64,000 bases of DNA from Emiliania huxleyi CCMP1516. Its lineage: Eukaryota > Haptophyta > Isochrysidales > Noelaerhabdaceae. This document shows positions 19,313 to 29,889 of this stretch, piece by piece (position 1 is the first letter of the stretch; every line of letters begins with the position of its first letter). The translations under genes and the position numbers were made by a program. Location: the NCBI RefSeq assembly GCF_000372725.1, contig NW_005201287.1:511808-575807 (forward strand). Direction: 5' to 3'. The notes under the pieces were generated by a model. The model saw only the letters and a program-made list of their open reading frames with translations, did not search any database and had not been told where the DNA came from.

Positions 19313-21295
19313 TTACTCGCTCGTGTCGGCCACGCCCATCTCGAAGAGCCACGCCGCCGCCCCCTCCTTGAGGGGCGGGTGCTCCGCGCCGATGTGCCGC
19401 ACCGTCTCCACCAGCGGCTGCCTCTGCCTCGCCGCGGCTTGCGACGCCTCACCAAAAGAGGCCCCGAACGCCTCTTTGAGGCGTGGCTGGCGGAGGAGGG
19501 CGAGGAGCGACGCGGCGAACGGCGGGGCGTACGGCGGCGCGACGACGGCGAGGAGGCGGAGTGCGACGTGGCGCGCGAGGGAGAAGTCTGCGGCGCTGCT
19601 CGAGGCAACCTCGCCCAGCGCCTCCATCACGGGCGCCACCACGCCCCGCGCGAGGAGCGAGATGGCGCAGTCCACCAGTCGCTTTTGCAGCGCGAGCCCG
19701 CCTTGGAGCTGCCGCAGCCGCGCGGAGAGCACGGCGCAGCACTGGCGCAGCAGCGCGGGCTGCGCCGCCGCGACGGCCATCACCACGCCAACCTGCGCCT
19801 CGGGCGCCTCCTCGTCCTCGCTCGCGTCGGAGCGGCGGCCGAGCGCGCCTCGCTGCAGCCCCTCGTGCGCCCACAGCAGGGCTCCGCCCGCCGCCGCCGC
19901 GTCGCTGCAGAGCGGAACCAGCCGCCGCGCCTGAGAGACAAGCGAGAGACAGGCGAGATATGGGCGAGAGAGGCGAGCCGAGAGACACGCCCGAAGTACC
20001 AGCCGCGCCTGAGAGAGGGGCTCCGACCCCTCCTCGCGGCACACACCGCTCGCCGCGCCGACCGCGCGCCGCGCCGCCGCCCATCCGCCTCCCGCCGCGC
20101 CTCCCGCCGCGCCTCCCGCCGCGCCGCCCGCCGCGCCGCCGGCCGCCGCGTCGCCAGGCGAGGCTGGCTCGCCCGAGGAGAGGGTGGCGAGCACGTCGAG
20201 CGCCGCGTGCAGCGCGTCGCCGGGAGGCAGACCCTGCCGCTGGGGCGGTGAGAAGGCGGCGGCGAGGAGGAGGCGGACGAGGGGAGGGCGGCGCAGCACG
20301 GGCAGGAGGGGCGAGGCGTCCGCTTCAGACGCGAGAGCTCTCAGCCGGACCGCATCCGCCGCGAGGAGAGAGCCTAAAGGGAGGCCTCCGAGCAGCCTCT
20401 CCCGACAAAGGCTCCTCCAGCCGGGGTTGCCGTCGAGTGCAGGGCAGCTGGCCCGACGCAGCGATGGAGACGCAGCAAGCGGCGAGAGGGGACTGGAGGG
20501 TGGCTCCGGCAGCGAGGAGCTCGAAGCGGTGTGCGCCTAAGGGGAGAGCGGTCAATGGCCACTCACGGAAGGGAGGAGAGGGAGAGAGGAGCAGGGAGGA
20601 GGAGCGGAGGAGCAGGGAGGAGCAGGGAGGAGCAGGGAGGGAGGCGGCGGCGGCGCACCGAGGCTTCGCTCGGCCGCCGCCGCCGCAACCTCCGCCGTCG
20701 CGTGCTGAAGCAGCGCAACCACCCCGGGCGGCACCACCTCCCCCTTGACCTCCCCTCCCCGCCCGGCCGCAGCCTCCTCGGCGGCGGCGCAGAGCCCGCC
20801 CAGCAGCAGCGCGGAGCAGGCGGCGCTCGCCTCGTCTCCAGCGCAGAGAGCGACCAGCGCCTTGCTCGCGCCTGGCCCGCCGCTCAGCCGCGCCGCCAGC
20901 CGGTCGGCGAGGCAGTCGAGGAGGTGGGCGACGGACGAACCGCCCGCGAGCGCCGCCGCGTCCCGCGACTCGCTCGTCCGCTCCGCCGCCTCGGCCGCGT
21001 GCGCCGGAGAGGCGAGGAGGCGCTGGACGGCGGTGTTGAGGAGCGCGCTGCTCGGGTGGCGCGCGTGCAGCGTGTACACCAGCTCGCGCCACCGCGCGCG
21101 CTCGAGGAGCTCGCCCAGCCACGGCGGGCCGCCCGGTGGGTCGCCCGCCCCGTCTGCGCGAGACGGGTCAAAGCGCGAGGCGCACAAAACGGCGAGCGTG
21201 TCGTCGAACGAGACGGCGATCTGCTCCTCGCTGTCGCCGGAGCAGAGGAGCCAGGCGTGCAGCGACTGGAGCCGCTCCTCCTCGGTGACTGGCAT
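19313..21295 (-). CDS. NELFCD: NELF-C/D (TH1) subunit homologue of the negative elongation factor
   Basis: Minus-strand exons 21295-20665, 20322-20009 and 19930-19313 give about 520 residues, close to the roughly 580-590 of animal NELF-C/D. The N-terminal part has LHAWLLCSGDSEEQIAVSF, then FDPSRADG, then PPWLGELLERARWRELVYTL, aligning with the TH1 pattern FDPxxAD ... PxWLexxi.xxxWRxLxYxL. The C-terminal part has QKRLVDCAISLLARGVVAPV and RHVALRLLAVVAPPYAPPF, matching the conserved LLsRGyVLPVv and VLDVIAPPYT regions. The Gly/Ala-rich insert (about 20090-20160) is lineage-specific. The second intron (19931-20008) is GC-AG and has CTCTCAG|GCGCGGC at both ends; the first (20323-20664) is less certain. 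An upstream in-frame ATG at 21658 could give a longer N-terminus. NELF pauses RNA polymerase II; partners would be NELF-A/B/E. Confidence 0.8.
19931..20008 (-). other. GC-AG intron of the NELF-C/D homologue with duplicated ends
   Basis: Both splice junctions read CTCTCAG|GCGCGGC, followed by similar CTGGT sequence. The interior is TCTCTCGC/CTCGCCTG-type short repeats. The intron is 78 bp, so its retention would keep the frame. Confidence 0.8.
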
Positions 21296-21673
21296 GCGCG
21301 CTCTCGCCTTGCCGCAAAAAAGAATTGGTGTCGACACGTTCCCGTCGGCTGGACTGCCCTCGTCGAGTGCGTGTCGCCAACCAAGGCGGGACGCACTCAG
21401 GGACAGTGACGGCGGGACGCGGCTCGAGAGGCGGCTCCCGCGGAGGCACGGCTGGCACCCGTGGCGCGGGGCTCGTCTTCGGAAAGACCAGGATCGCTCT
21501 ACTGGCAAACTTCTGGCTGACACGCGCGCCCGGTCGAGCCTTCGGCGGGCGCGCTGCGGTCGCACGCCTACCCAAGTCATATGCCACGGCGTGCGATCTA
21601 GATTCAGCACACGCGCCTCTGCTCGCAACCACTCATCCAATGAACTGTCGTCACCCATGAGTGCGAGTTAGGG

Positions 21674-22260
21674 CTAGCGGCTGGCCAATAGCCTGTGAGG
21701 AGGGCGTCCATAGACACCTCACAAGACCCCACACACGGTCTCGTCCGTGCCTTGCGGCCGGCGACGAGATTGCTAGAGGCGGAGCAAGCCTGCTCTAGTC
21801 TCACACGTTCGCCCCTGTCGCCTGTCTGTGTTGTTGTGCTGTTGTTTGTCTCTTGGCACCTTGGAGTGCTGGGGGGGGCGACAGGGGGGACGTGGCCTGA
21901 GTGATGTGTACGCCCACTCAGGATGTGTGGCAGCCCGCTGGCTGTGTGTCTTGTGAGCTTGTTTGTGTCTGTGTGTCGCTCGTGCGTGTCGTCATCATCT
22001 GTCTTGCGTCCACCCATACCGCGTTGGTGTCCAGTCCGAGCCTGACTGTTCTTCACCTTACTACATACATACATACATGTGTGTGTGTGGCTAGCGCACC
22101 ACACACCTCTCCTTAAAATCCCTGTGTGGTGGCGGCGTGCCGTCCTCCCATCCCTCCCTTGGGTTGTCTGTTTTCTTTCTTTCTTTCTTTCTGTGGTGTA
22201 CCTGTGTTGTGTGTGTGTGTGACTAACTAGCCGTCGTCCACGTTGATCGCGTTGTCCGTC
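21674..22260. other. Intergenic region with microsatellites
   Basis: No gene seen. It contains CATA repeats (about 22062-22080), GT repeats and a TTTC tract (about 22168-22192). At 22090-22120 lies a sequence shared with the promoter region of the SpoVS-like gene. Confidence 0.5.
22090..22120 (+). promoter_or_regulatory. Shared upstream element, copy 1
   Basis: GCTAGCGCACCACACACCTC followed by TCCTTAAAATC. The same block occurs at 50608-50636 (GCTAGCACCACACTCC, TCTCCTTAAAATC), 80 bp before a gene start. It suggests a core promoter or 5'-UTR element with a TTAAAA box; inferred. Confidence 0.45.
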
Positions 22261-22300
22261 GGGTCCCTTAAACTCTGACTGATCTCGTCGTCCAGCCTCG

Positions 22301-22696
22301 GTGCTGTCGTTCTCCGCAAAGTCCTCACTCCTTCCCTCTCGCTCGGGTCTCTCTCGGAATCTCGGCTCTCACCGTCTCTCCGCGCCCGCTAGACCGGCTC
22401 GTGTCGCAGCACTGTCAGACGGTCTTCAAGCGCCAATCCAGGTCGTTGCTAAAGGAGGGCGTGCTCAAGAGCTCAAGTGCAAGCTCCCGCACGACATCTC
22501 CATCTGCGACGCTGACAGCCAGCCCTTGTCGATTGATGACATTTACGATTTTTTTGGCATCCTTAAATGCCACAGCGCACGGGCCCTTCGGGCTGGTAGA
22601 GTGCTGCGGCACATGCAGCACGAGGACGCAAATCACGCGTTCAACACCCACGCGGATCGGATCGACACAGCGTGCGGCGCCTGGTGGGCGACTTGA
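22301..22696 (+). CDS. Hypothetical protein, possibly with organelle-targeting N-terminus
   Basis: The open frame reads LSFSAKSSLLPSRSGLSRNL near its start, a Ser/Arg/Leu-rich stretch like a plastid or mitochondrial transit peptide, followed by LQAPIQVVAKGGRAQELKC and PLSIDDIYDFFG. No in-frame ATG precedes this stretch; the frame opens at a GTG after CAGCCTCG, so an upstream exon is possible. Just downstream other frames (22697-22911, SYEYILRVYYRPGEE and YEIYIVYKEATKSTG) also look partly coding, so the gene may extend through splicing or contain a frameshift. I do not recognise a family. Confidence 0.25.
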   Translation: MLSFSAKSSLLPSRSGLSRNLGSHRLSAPARPARVAALSDGLQAPIQVVAKGGRAQELKCKLPHDISICDADSQPLSIDDIYDFFGILKCHSARALRAGRVLRHMQHEDANHAFNTHADRIDTACGAWWAT

Positions 22697-22918
22697 ATGA
22701 TCTTTTACAGCGAAAACAACGCTGCGCGAAGCTACGAGTACATCCTGCGCGTCTACTACAGACCGGGGGAGGAGCCGCCGGCGGGCCGTTTACCTTCACC
22801 AGTGCTGCAGGCGGCCCTCCGTATGAGATTTACATTGTCTACAAAGAAGCGACCAAATCGACGGGTATACCACCGGGGCGGCGGGGGCGAATCGCAGGGA
22901 GCACACAGTAGAGCACGG

Positions 22919-23009
22919 ATGGTTAGGGTTAGGGTTAGGGTTAGGGTTAGGGTTATAGGGTTAGGGTCAGGGGTAGGGTTAGGGTCAGGGTTAGGGTGAG
23001 AGTTAGGGT
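22919..23009 (+). repeat. Interstitial telomere-like repeat (TTAGGG)n
   Basis: About fourteen units of TTAGGG, first perfect and then degenerate (GGGTCAGGGG, GGGTGAGAG). It is internal to the contig, with unrelated sequence on both sides. Confidence 0.9.
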
Positions 23010-24696
23010 TGACCGCCCCCCCGAACGCCCCCTTTTTTTGGCCGTCCCCACGCTAAAATTTCGAGTTCACTCTCCAAAACGCCACAAAAAGAAATCCGAC
23101 GCCACAGCCCTCCCCCACCACAGTAAAACACCACCGGGGGCCCCTTCAATGGCACTCTTGCGCCTAACAAGGATTTTTCTTGATTGTGCTCCCGTCCCTT
23201 TATAGCTTATGGATATAGATTTTTGCTCGCGATATTTTGTTCACTCCAAGTGGAAGTGCTCCAAGAGCAAGACCAAGTGCCCGCGAGAGGAATGTGAGGA
23301 GCATTAGTGCTAGTCCCATCGGGGGGACGGCTCGCTTTAAACACTGCTCGACCGTCAGCCAGGAAGGGTGTGTCGCAACGCACTGTAATCTGTATTTAGT
23401 TTGGCCCGCAGCGGACCAGGACGTCACGACGCAGAGTCGTTCGCTGCTGTCTTCTCCACGCAGCAGCCGACGCCACCAGGCCTCGGTAGCTGAGCAGCAG
23501 GAGCCTCCTCGCTGCTGGCAGAGTTGCGCCTCTGTTTGCCGTCGCTAAGAGATCGTTGTTGCGGGAATCCAGGGAATCTAAAGGAATCTATAGCCGCAGG
23601 CGCATCCTGTGTCGAACGCGGGAACGCATGGTGATCGCAGACAGACTCCTCGATTGCGATGCTCAGTCTCCTCGATTGCGATGCTCGGGGCTCCATACCA
23701 CTCGCCGCGCGGACACAAAGCTACGGCAGAGACGCCGCCGCCGCGGCGGCAAGTTCTATTCTCGGGTGAGCCTATTCTCAGACTCAGTTTGTCCAAGCAT
23801 GGTGCTATAACGAGCGAGCAGGCGTGGGAGATCGGAGACGATCGGGGAGCGCGATGCGTACTTGCCCTCGATGTTGACCCTCCCCCACCACCCCTCTCTC
23901 CGGACGACGCCGCTCTCGCACCTGCTATGGTCTCTCTCTCGATACACAACACGCTCGTCGACTTGGCAACAAGGGTTGACTCCATCGCGCTAGGCGACGA
24001 ACCTGCCCCCGCCCCATGGGGCGGGGACCCCCGCCCCCCCGGGGGGGCCCTTGGGGCCCCTCCAGGGGGCGACCCCTCCGGGGAGGCCGGCCTTCCCCGT
24101 GCCGGTTCTCCCCAACCAACCCCGCCGGCAGCGCGAGCTGCCGGCCACATTGAGCGGCTCGTCCGCGTCGCGCACTCGTCCCAACCGGGGGCCGCAGACT
24201 CGTTCTGCGCGCCAACGGCTGGTGACGCTGTGTTGCTTGAGCTAGTCCTTCCCCGGTCGCCTAGCCTCTGCGCTGTCTGGCGAACGCCTGTATGCCATGC
24301 GCGCGGACCACGCTTGCGTGGATACGTGGCTGGCAGGCTGACCTGTGTGCGGGGTAACCCGCGCACGGGGAAGCTTCACGGGTTCGAGTCGTCAAATTAA
24401 GCAGCGGAGGTGTGCCGAGGGGGACCGGGAGGCGGTAAGTCGTCGCCCGGCGCTGCTTGCAGCACCATGGCGATGGCGCTAAGAGGTTCCTCTTTTCCGC
24501 GCCCCCCCCGCAAGGCGCGCGATACACAAAACACCAAGTAATACATACTTTTGGATACACCCAACGCCGCCGCCCATACCCGCCACCCACAAAGCGCCTG
24601 CTCTACTTGACTATCCCGAACCACCCGCTCCACTTTCCACGGATCATGCCCGTGATAGCACCATCACTGCCGCCGTCCTGGTTTTGAACGTGGCAG
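23010..24696. other. Intergenic region with a family-gene relic
   Basis: Several frames are open (for example 23609-24400) but show no conserved domain or clear start. A fragment at 24485-24526 is the reverse complement of the 3' end of the Cys/Pro-rich membrane gene family (26855-26905 and 30375-30425). A short imperfect duplication (CTCCTCGATTGCGATGCTC) occurs at about 23647 and 23671. Confidence 0.4.
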
Positions 24697-25773
24697 CTAA
24701 GATATGCGCACCGTCGGCTCCTCCTCCCGCGCGTCGCCCCGCTCGGTCGCGTGCCACCGGCTCGCCCTCGGCGCGGTGATTCGCGTCGTCGCCAGCCACT
24801 TGCCGAAGCGGATCGTCCACCGCATCGTCGGGTGCAGACCGAGGGCCGTCCGCTGCATCGGCACGCTCTTCCCCGCCGCGGCCTGCGTCGCCAGGAACTC
24901 GCGCAGCCGCAGGCGCACGCGCCGAAGCTGCACCGACAGCGCCGGTCCGTGGGGCGCTAGCATCGGCCGCCCATCGCCGCGCGCGGCCTCCTCCTGCCGC
25001 TCGTCATCCTCCGCCTCGAGGGCGTCCGCCAGCGCGCTGCGCCGCACACCCCGGCGCACAGGAGGCGGCGCCGGCCGCGCCTCGGCCGCCTCGGCGTCGC
25101 CCGCGGCACGGGCGCCCTGCTCGCCGTCCGCGCGGTCCATCGCCGCATCCCCATCCCTGGCTGCGGCAGCGCCGCCTGCGCCCGCGCCGGCCTGCTCTGG
25201 GACGGCGCGCCACCGCTCGTCGTCCAGCATGTGCCACCACCGCCGATCCGGGTAGCCGTCGTACTCGACCTCGTGCACGATCCGTCCGTCCCCGTCCTCC
25301 TCCCGCGCCATGACGGTCGCAGGGTACCACCGCTCACTGTCGCAGAAGATCTCGAGGCGCGATCCGGTGGACAGGACAGTGTGGCCGTCGAGCGCCGCCC
25401 TGGCATCCTCGCGCTTTCGCTTCCGGCGCATCGCCTTCGTCTCCTTGCTGCGCAGCAAGGGTGTAGTTCGGGCCCACCTCCGCCACGCTGTCCAGCAGCT
25501 GGGGGCGGCACTCGCCATCTCGCCCGCGTCGGCCTCCGGCGGAAGCTCCGCGTCGCCCGCGGCCGCTTCCCGAGCGCGCTCGTCGCGCATCCGCTCGTGG
25601 TGGGCCTGCCGACGCGCCACGCCGGCGCCCGTGTGCCTCGCCGCCGCGTCCGGCGACGGCATCGATCGCTGCCACAGGTCGTCCCACAGGTCGTCCCAAA
25701 TAGGACGCATCCAGACCGCCGCATTACGACCGCCGAAAAGTCTCCCACTCGCCTCCCCAAACCTAAATCGTCT
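24697..25773 (-). CDS. Tudor-like domain protein, hypothetical
   Basis: A single frame encodes up to 359 residues and ends at 24697. Near the middle is a small beta-barrel-like block: GSRLEIFCDSERWYPATVM, then GRIVHEVEYDGYPDRRWWH and MLDDERWRAV. The pattern of G-x-x-VEVF-x-W-x-x-A-x-V followed by V-x-YDG...HxL..E.W fits Tudor/Agenet/PWWP-type domains that read methylated histones or bind nucleic acid; this is a structural inference. A basic stretch before it (KAMRRKRKRED) resembles a nuclear signal. The rest is Ala/Arg/Asp-rich. An in-frame ATG about 23 residues in (MRPIWDDLW) and a later one (MPSPDAAARH) are alternative starts. No intron is evident. Confidence 0.55.
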   Translation of the reverse strand, partial: RRFRFGEASGRLFGGRNAAVWMRPIWDDLWDDLWQRSMPSPDAAARHTGAGVARRQAHHERMRDERAREAAAGDAELPPEADAGEMASAAPSCWTAWRRWARTTPLLRSKETKAMRRKRKREDARAALDGHTVLSTGSRLEIFCDSERWYPATVMAREEDGDGRIVHEVEYDGYPDRRWWHMLDDERWRAVPEQAGAGAGGAAAARDGDAAMDRADGEQGARAAGDAEAAEARPAPPPVRRGVRRSALADALEAEDDERQEEAARGDGRPMLAPHGPALSVQLRRVRLRLREFLATQAAAGKSVPMQRTALGLHPTMRWTIRFGKWLATTRITAPRASRWHATERGDAREEEPTVRIS

Positions 25774-26470
25774 CACTAGTTACATACATACAAAAGTGAA
25801 CTCCTCCATCCACGCCAGACCCCCCGCCCCCCCTTTCAGTTCTCACGACGCCCAACGTCCTCCAGCCGATACTGTAGCGTTCGTTAGCATCGCGCCGTGT
25901 TTCCCCACGCGCAAACAAAGGCCAGAGTCGCGCGGGTTGCAGCTGGCATTCTATGCTCCAGATGCATCGTGTGGCTTATCGGCTTATTAGCGGAACAAAA
26001 AAGCGGCGCTTAACCTCTCTTCTCACACGTATGTTCCCGTTCCCTCCCCTCACAGGATGCAGATGCAGAATGCAGAATCGGCCCCAAAGCTGTGAACTGC
26101 ACCCGATGCAGGATGCAGATGCAGAATGCAGGATGCAGAAGCGGGCCCAAAGGTACAGCTGTGAGAGACATGCAGGATGCAGGATGCAGAATGCAGAATG
26201 CAAATGCTCACCCGCAGCCAGGAGGGACAGGGAGCGGACAGAGTACCGATGGCGATGCAGGATGCAGGTGCAGAATGCAAAAACTCGCCCAATAATTGAA
26301 TATAGGTAGCACGTAGGAGAGGCCAAAATGCAAAAAAAGAGTCACGTAATGCATATCGCACCCAAGAGTGCACTCACTGTGTGTGCAGAGAGGGTCTGTA
26401 TGGTGCAGATGCTCTCTATGCAGACTGCATGCTGCATGCACATGTCTCATACACAGAGAGAGAGAGAGAG
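25774..26470. repeat. TGCAGA/TGCAGG microsatellite region and family repeat copy
   Basis: 26056-26280 consists of irregular ATGCAGATGCAGAATGCAGG units. 25883-25961 is the first of three copies of an 80-bp sequence starting GTTAGCATCGCGCCGTGTTT (also 26619-26700 and 30163-30242). No gene is evident. Confidence 0.6.
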
Positions 26471-26728
26471 AGATTCGCAAAATGCACGCTCCTGCAAATC
26501 CCCTCTCGCCTCTGCCGGAGGCAATGGAGGGACGTCTTGCGAGCGGGGCGCCTCAGGGGCGCCCTCGGGACGACAAGCTCACCAGTACACGGGGGGGGGG
26601 GGGGGTGCGGCGATGAACGTTAGCATCGCGCCGTGTTTCCCCACGCGCAAACAAAGGCCAGAGTCGCGCGGGTTGCAGCTGGCATTCTATGCTCCAGAGC
26701 ATTCGCAGACGCCGCACCGCCCCATTAA

Positions 26729-28411
26729 TCAGGCAGTCAGTTCCCCAACGTCGAGCCTCTCCCGCTCAGACCTCGCGGCCCGCGCCACCTGAACGAGTGA
26801 TGCTACTTGCGGCCCTGTGGCCTCTTGCTCACCCCACGGGTTTGTCGAGTGTATCGCGCGCCTTGCGGGGGGGGCGCGGAAAAGAGGAACCGGCGAGGCG
26901 CAGCGCAGCACCAGCTCCCCCACCTCCTTCATCCTAAGCTTCAGCTCCGCCACCTGCTCCGCCAGCTCGGCATTGGAGCGGCGCTTCGGCCGCGGACTTG
27001 GCATGCCGCCCCGCGCCTCCGTCGACGAGGAGCGGCGAGGTGAAGGATGGTCAAATGGATTGAGGTCCGTCGACGAGGCAGGCGGTGCAGCGTTGTCCGT
27101 CGACGAGGAGCGGCGAGGTGGAGGATGGTCAAATGGATTGAGGTCCGTCGACGAGGCAGGCGGTGCAGCAACGAATTTGATGCTGCCCCGCGCGCCGTTG
27201 GCGCCGCGCTTGACAACCCGTTTGTCCGTCGACGAGGAGCGGCGAGGTGGAGGATGGTCAAATGGATTGTGACTAGCGGAGCTCAAGGCCCTCCAGGGAC
27301 TTGGCATGCCGCCCCGCGCCTCCTCCTCGTCGGGCTCCACGAGCCGCTTGTGAGGCGGCTTGCGCCGCCGGCAGCAGCAGCGGTAGAAGCAGAGCGCCAG
27401 GAAGAGCCACCCGGCTACTCCCAGCGCCAACTTCAGCGGGGACTTGGCGAGGATGGCTCGGCCAAGTTTAGCTTTAGCGAGATCGCGAAGGAGAGGGTGG
27501 AGAGCACTCGGAGTGGATGTCCGGTTCCGGTCGTCCAAGTTTAGCTTTAGCGAGTCGCCGAGGGGGCGCAGGCTCCACTCGCGCACCGCGCTCCCGTGTT
27601 CGGCGACCTTCTGGGCCCACCGCTCAGGGAGCAGCGCGCCCAGCTCCTTCTCCAGCTCCTTGACGACGGGCGCCACGGTCTCGTACCCCGTCCGCACCGT
27701 CTCGTTGAGCATCTCTACGAAGTCGGCGTAGAAGGGTGGGGGTGGGGCGAGCGGCGGCGGAGGCGGCGGCGGCGGCGGCGGCGGCGTCAGAGGCGGCGGG
27801 GTCGGAGGCGAGGGCGGGGCCGCGGGAGGCGGCGGCGGCGGGGTCGCTGGCGAGGGCGGGGCCGCGGGAGGCGAGAGAGGCGGCAGCGGCGGCGGCTTCG
27901 GTGGCGGCGGCGGCGGGGCCCCGGGAGGCGAAGGCGGCGGCGGCACGGAGCAGCAGCCGCGGCAATGCGGGCAGGTGTGGCCGGCCCAGGCCCACTGGAG
28001 GGAGGGGTTGGTGCAGGAGGTGCCGATAAAGTCTCCGCAGGTCTGGCCAAGGCACCGCGCGTCGGGGAAGGCACACGGCAGGGGCAGTGGCGGGAGCGGC
28101 GGCGGCGGAGGCGACGGCGGCGGTGATAATATTTTTTCGTAGCACGTCGTGCCGCTCGAGGGCGTTGCGCCCGCAATCGCGTCCTCCGGCGCTTGCGCCT
28201 TATAGGTCTTGCACTCGACCTGACCTCCGACGAGCGGAGCGTAAACGCTGTAGCCGACGCAGAAAGCGTCGACGTCGCAGGACCGGCGGCAAGTGGCGTG
28301 ATTCTCTGCGTAGGAGAGGATGTTGAACCACGACGCGGAGTCGTACTTCCCAGGGCCGCCGGCGCGGGTTACACACGCGCCAGCTCGCCCGAGGTACAGG
28401 AAAACCACCAT
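26729..28411 (-). CDS. Cys/Pro-rich single-pass membrane protein with NPFD tail repeats (family copy 1)
   Basis: From ATG 28411, conserved in the partner copy at 31355, the frame encodes 560 residues. In order: a PAN/apple-like Cys domain (about 20-91, with CRRSCDVDAFCVGYS and VECKTY), a short Pro-rich linker, a Cys-rich module (113-154: CAFPDARCLGQTCGDFIG, HTCPHCRGCC), a long SPPPP linker (155-226), a helical stalk (FYADFVEMLNETVR onwards), a transmembrane segment (about 327-346), a Cys/Arg-rich stop (CCCRRR), and a cytosolic tail with NPFDHPPPRRSSST repeats. NPF motifs are EH-domain ligands in endocytosis (family knowledge); a role in adhesion or surface recognition is inference. A frame starting further upstream with MNGAFSSRIPRYSSS could supply an additional 5' exon. 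I do not recognise a named family. Confidence 0.65.
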   Translation of the reverse strand: MVVFLYLGRAGACVTRAGGPGKYDSASWFNILSYAENHATCRRSCDVDAFCVGYSVYAPLVGGQVECKTYKAQAPEDAIAGATPSSGTTCYEKILSPPPSPPPPPLPPLPLPCAFPDARCLGQTCGDFIGTSCTNPSLQWAWAGHTCPHCRGCCSVPPPPSPPGAPPPPPPKPPPLPPLSPPAAPPSPATPPPPPPAAPPSPPTPPPLTPPPPPPPPPPPLAPPPPFYADFVEMLNETVRTGYETVAPVVKELEKELGALLPERWAQKVAEHGSAVREWSLRPLGDSLKLNLDDRNRTSTPSALHPLLRDLAKAKLGRAILAKSPLKLALGVAGWLFLALCFYRCCCRRRKPPHKRLVEPDEEEARGGMPSPWRALSSASHNPFDHPPPRRSSSTDKRVVKRGANGARGSIKFVAAPPASSTDLNPFDHPPPRRSSSTDNAAPPASSTDLNPFDHPSPRRSSSTEARGGMPSPRPKRRSNAELAEQVAELKLRMKEVGELVLRCASPVPLFRAPPARRAIHSTNPWGEQEATGPQVASLVQVARAARSERERLDVGELTA

Positions 28412-28499
28412 ATTGGAGCACACCTCGAGACGTGAACGCCGTCGGGGGTACTCGAAGAGTACCGCGGGATACGCGAAGAGAAGGCGCCGTTCATACTCG

Positions 28500-29889
28500 A
28501 GTAGAGAATGAATTTAAGGTGTAATCGAGTGAGGTCGGCGCGAGAGGCGGCGTCGGCTGAGCTGCGGACGTGGGCGCAAACGCGCAGGCGGCGCAGTAGC
28601 AACCATCCGTGGCCGCGGCGCGCGCAGCGCGGGGCTGGAGACGAAGGAGAAGAGAGCGACAGCATGGCAGATTTAGAGGGATTCAGACCATGGGGTGCCA
28701 ATCCGGTTCCCGGCAGATTTAGAGCATGCAGGCGTTTTGAAAGAGAAAGCGGGTACAAGAAGAACATAACGCACTCTCTCACGTTACAAGGGACAATCTG
28801 CAACAGGGAGGAGTTGGGCGACAAGACATGCGCAGAGGGCGGTAAAAAGCGAGGGCGGTAAAAAGCAGACGACCCGGACACTGCTCCGCCGATAACGATT
28901 GGGGTAGGGGCCCTAACTCGTGATAGGCCACTATAGTTTCCCGCAGGAGACTCACGGAGACCCTCTTCATCTCCTTCCTCCTCAGCCTCTATGTTCTTCA
29001 CGGACGCTCTCCGTGAATCCAGACATCTGTTACACCTTTTACCTCGTACATCTTTTACGGGCTTTCGGCAAAGCGCCGCCGTCTGGACGGCGAGAGAAGC
29101 CTAGAGAGAAGCGTAGGCTGCAGCCGAGAGCCGACCACCACCGGCCGGCCGGCGCCTCAAAAGAAGAGAGAGAAATTTTGAGACCCAACTCTCTTCACCT
29201 TGTGTGGGTGCGACCCATGCCTGCCCTGCCCATTGTCATTCATACGTCTCCATGCATGGCGCCAGGAATTCCTCTTTCTCCCGTGGTGTACCTGCCTGTG
29301 TGTTAGTGCCAGTGCGCGCCAGTCCCGTGCCCAGTGTCGAGTGTCGTGCCACGTGCGAGGGAGCTTTATTGTAAAATTCTTCTTTCATGGTTTGCCTGTG
29401 ATAGTGCTAGACCGTAGACGCGCCAGTCCGCACCTGTGTCGAGCCTGTGTGCTGTGAGAGAGCGTTGTGTTCATTCAATTCTTCTTTCTAATGGTGCAAA
29501 ACGCTCGGGGACGCACGAGCAAAGGCCAAAGCTGATAGGTGATAGCTGTGCACACATGTACATGTGCATGTGCATGCACATGTGCATGCACATGTGGCCG
29601 CCACCGTGCAACCGAGTCTTCTGGGGGCGAGACCGAGGAAGAGGCTCTATCACCCAGCTCTCGCGCGGTGCTGCAGAAACTCGCACAGCTCAAACTCACG
29701 AGTATCGAGTTGAGCTTCAAAGCTTGCCGAGGAGCAGAGCTGTGAGGCTGTGACGGAGGAAGAGAAGCAGAAAGAAGGCGCCAGAATAAAGATCGAAACA
29801 CGAAAGTCCAACAAAAAATCGGGCACCTTCAAAAATCCGATTTCAGGTGCATGTATGTGCCCTTTTGTGCTTTTAGTTATTTAGAGAGA

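Noticed and set aside
22919..23009. True chromosome end
   Set aside because: More than 40 kb of normal sequence with genes follows, so the tract is internal unless the contig is misjoined.
24360..24400. tRNA-like T-arm (GGGTTCGAGTC)
   Set aside because: The flanking bases do not form a 5-bp T-stem, and no matching anticodon arm or acceptor stem is found.
23609..24400. 263-residue plus-strand frame
   Set aside because: It lacks any conserved block, overlaps an equally long minus frame, and is Pro/Gly/Arg-biased. The evidence is too weak for a gene call.
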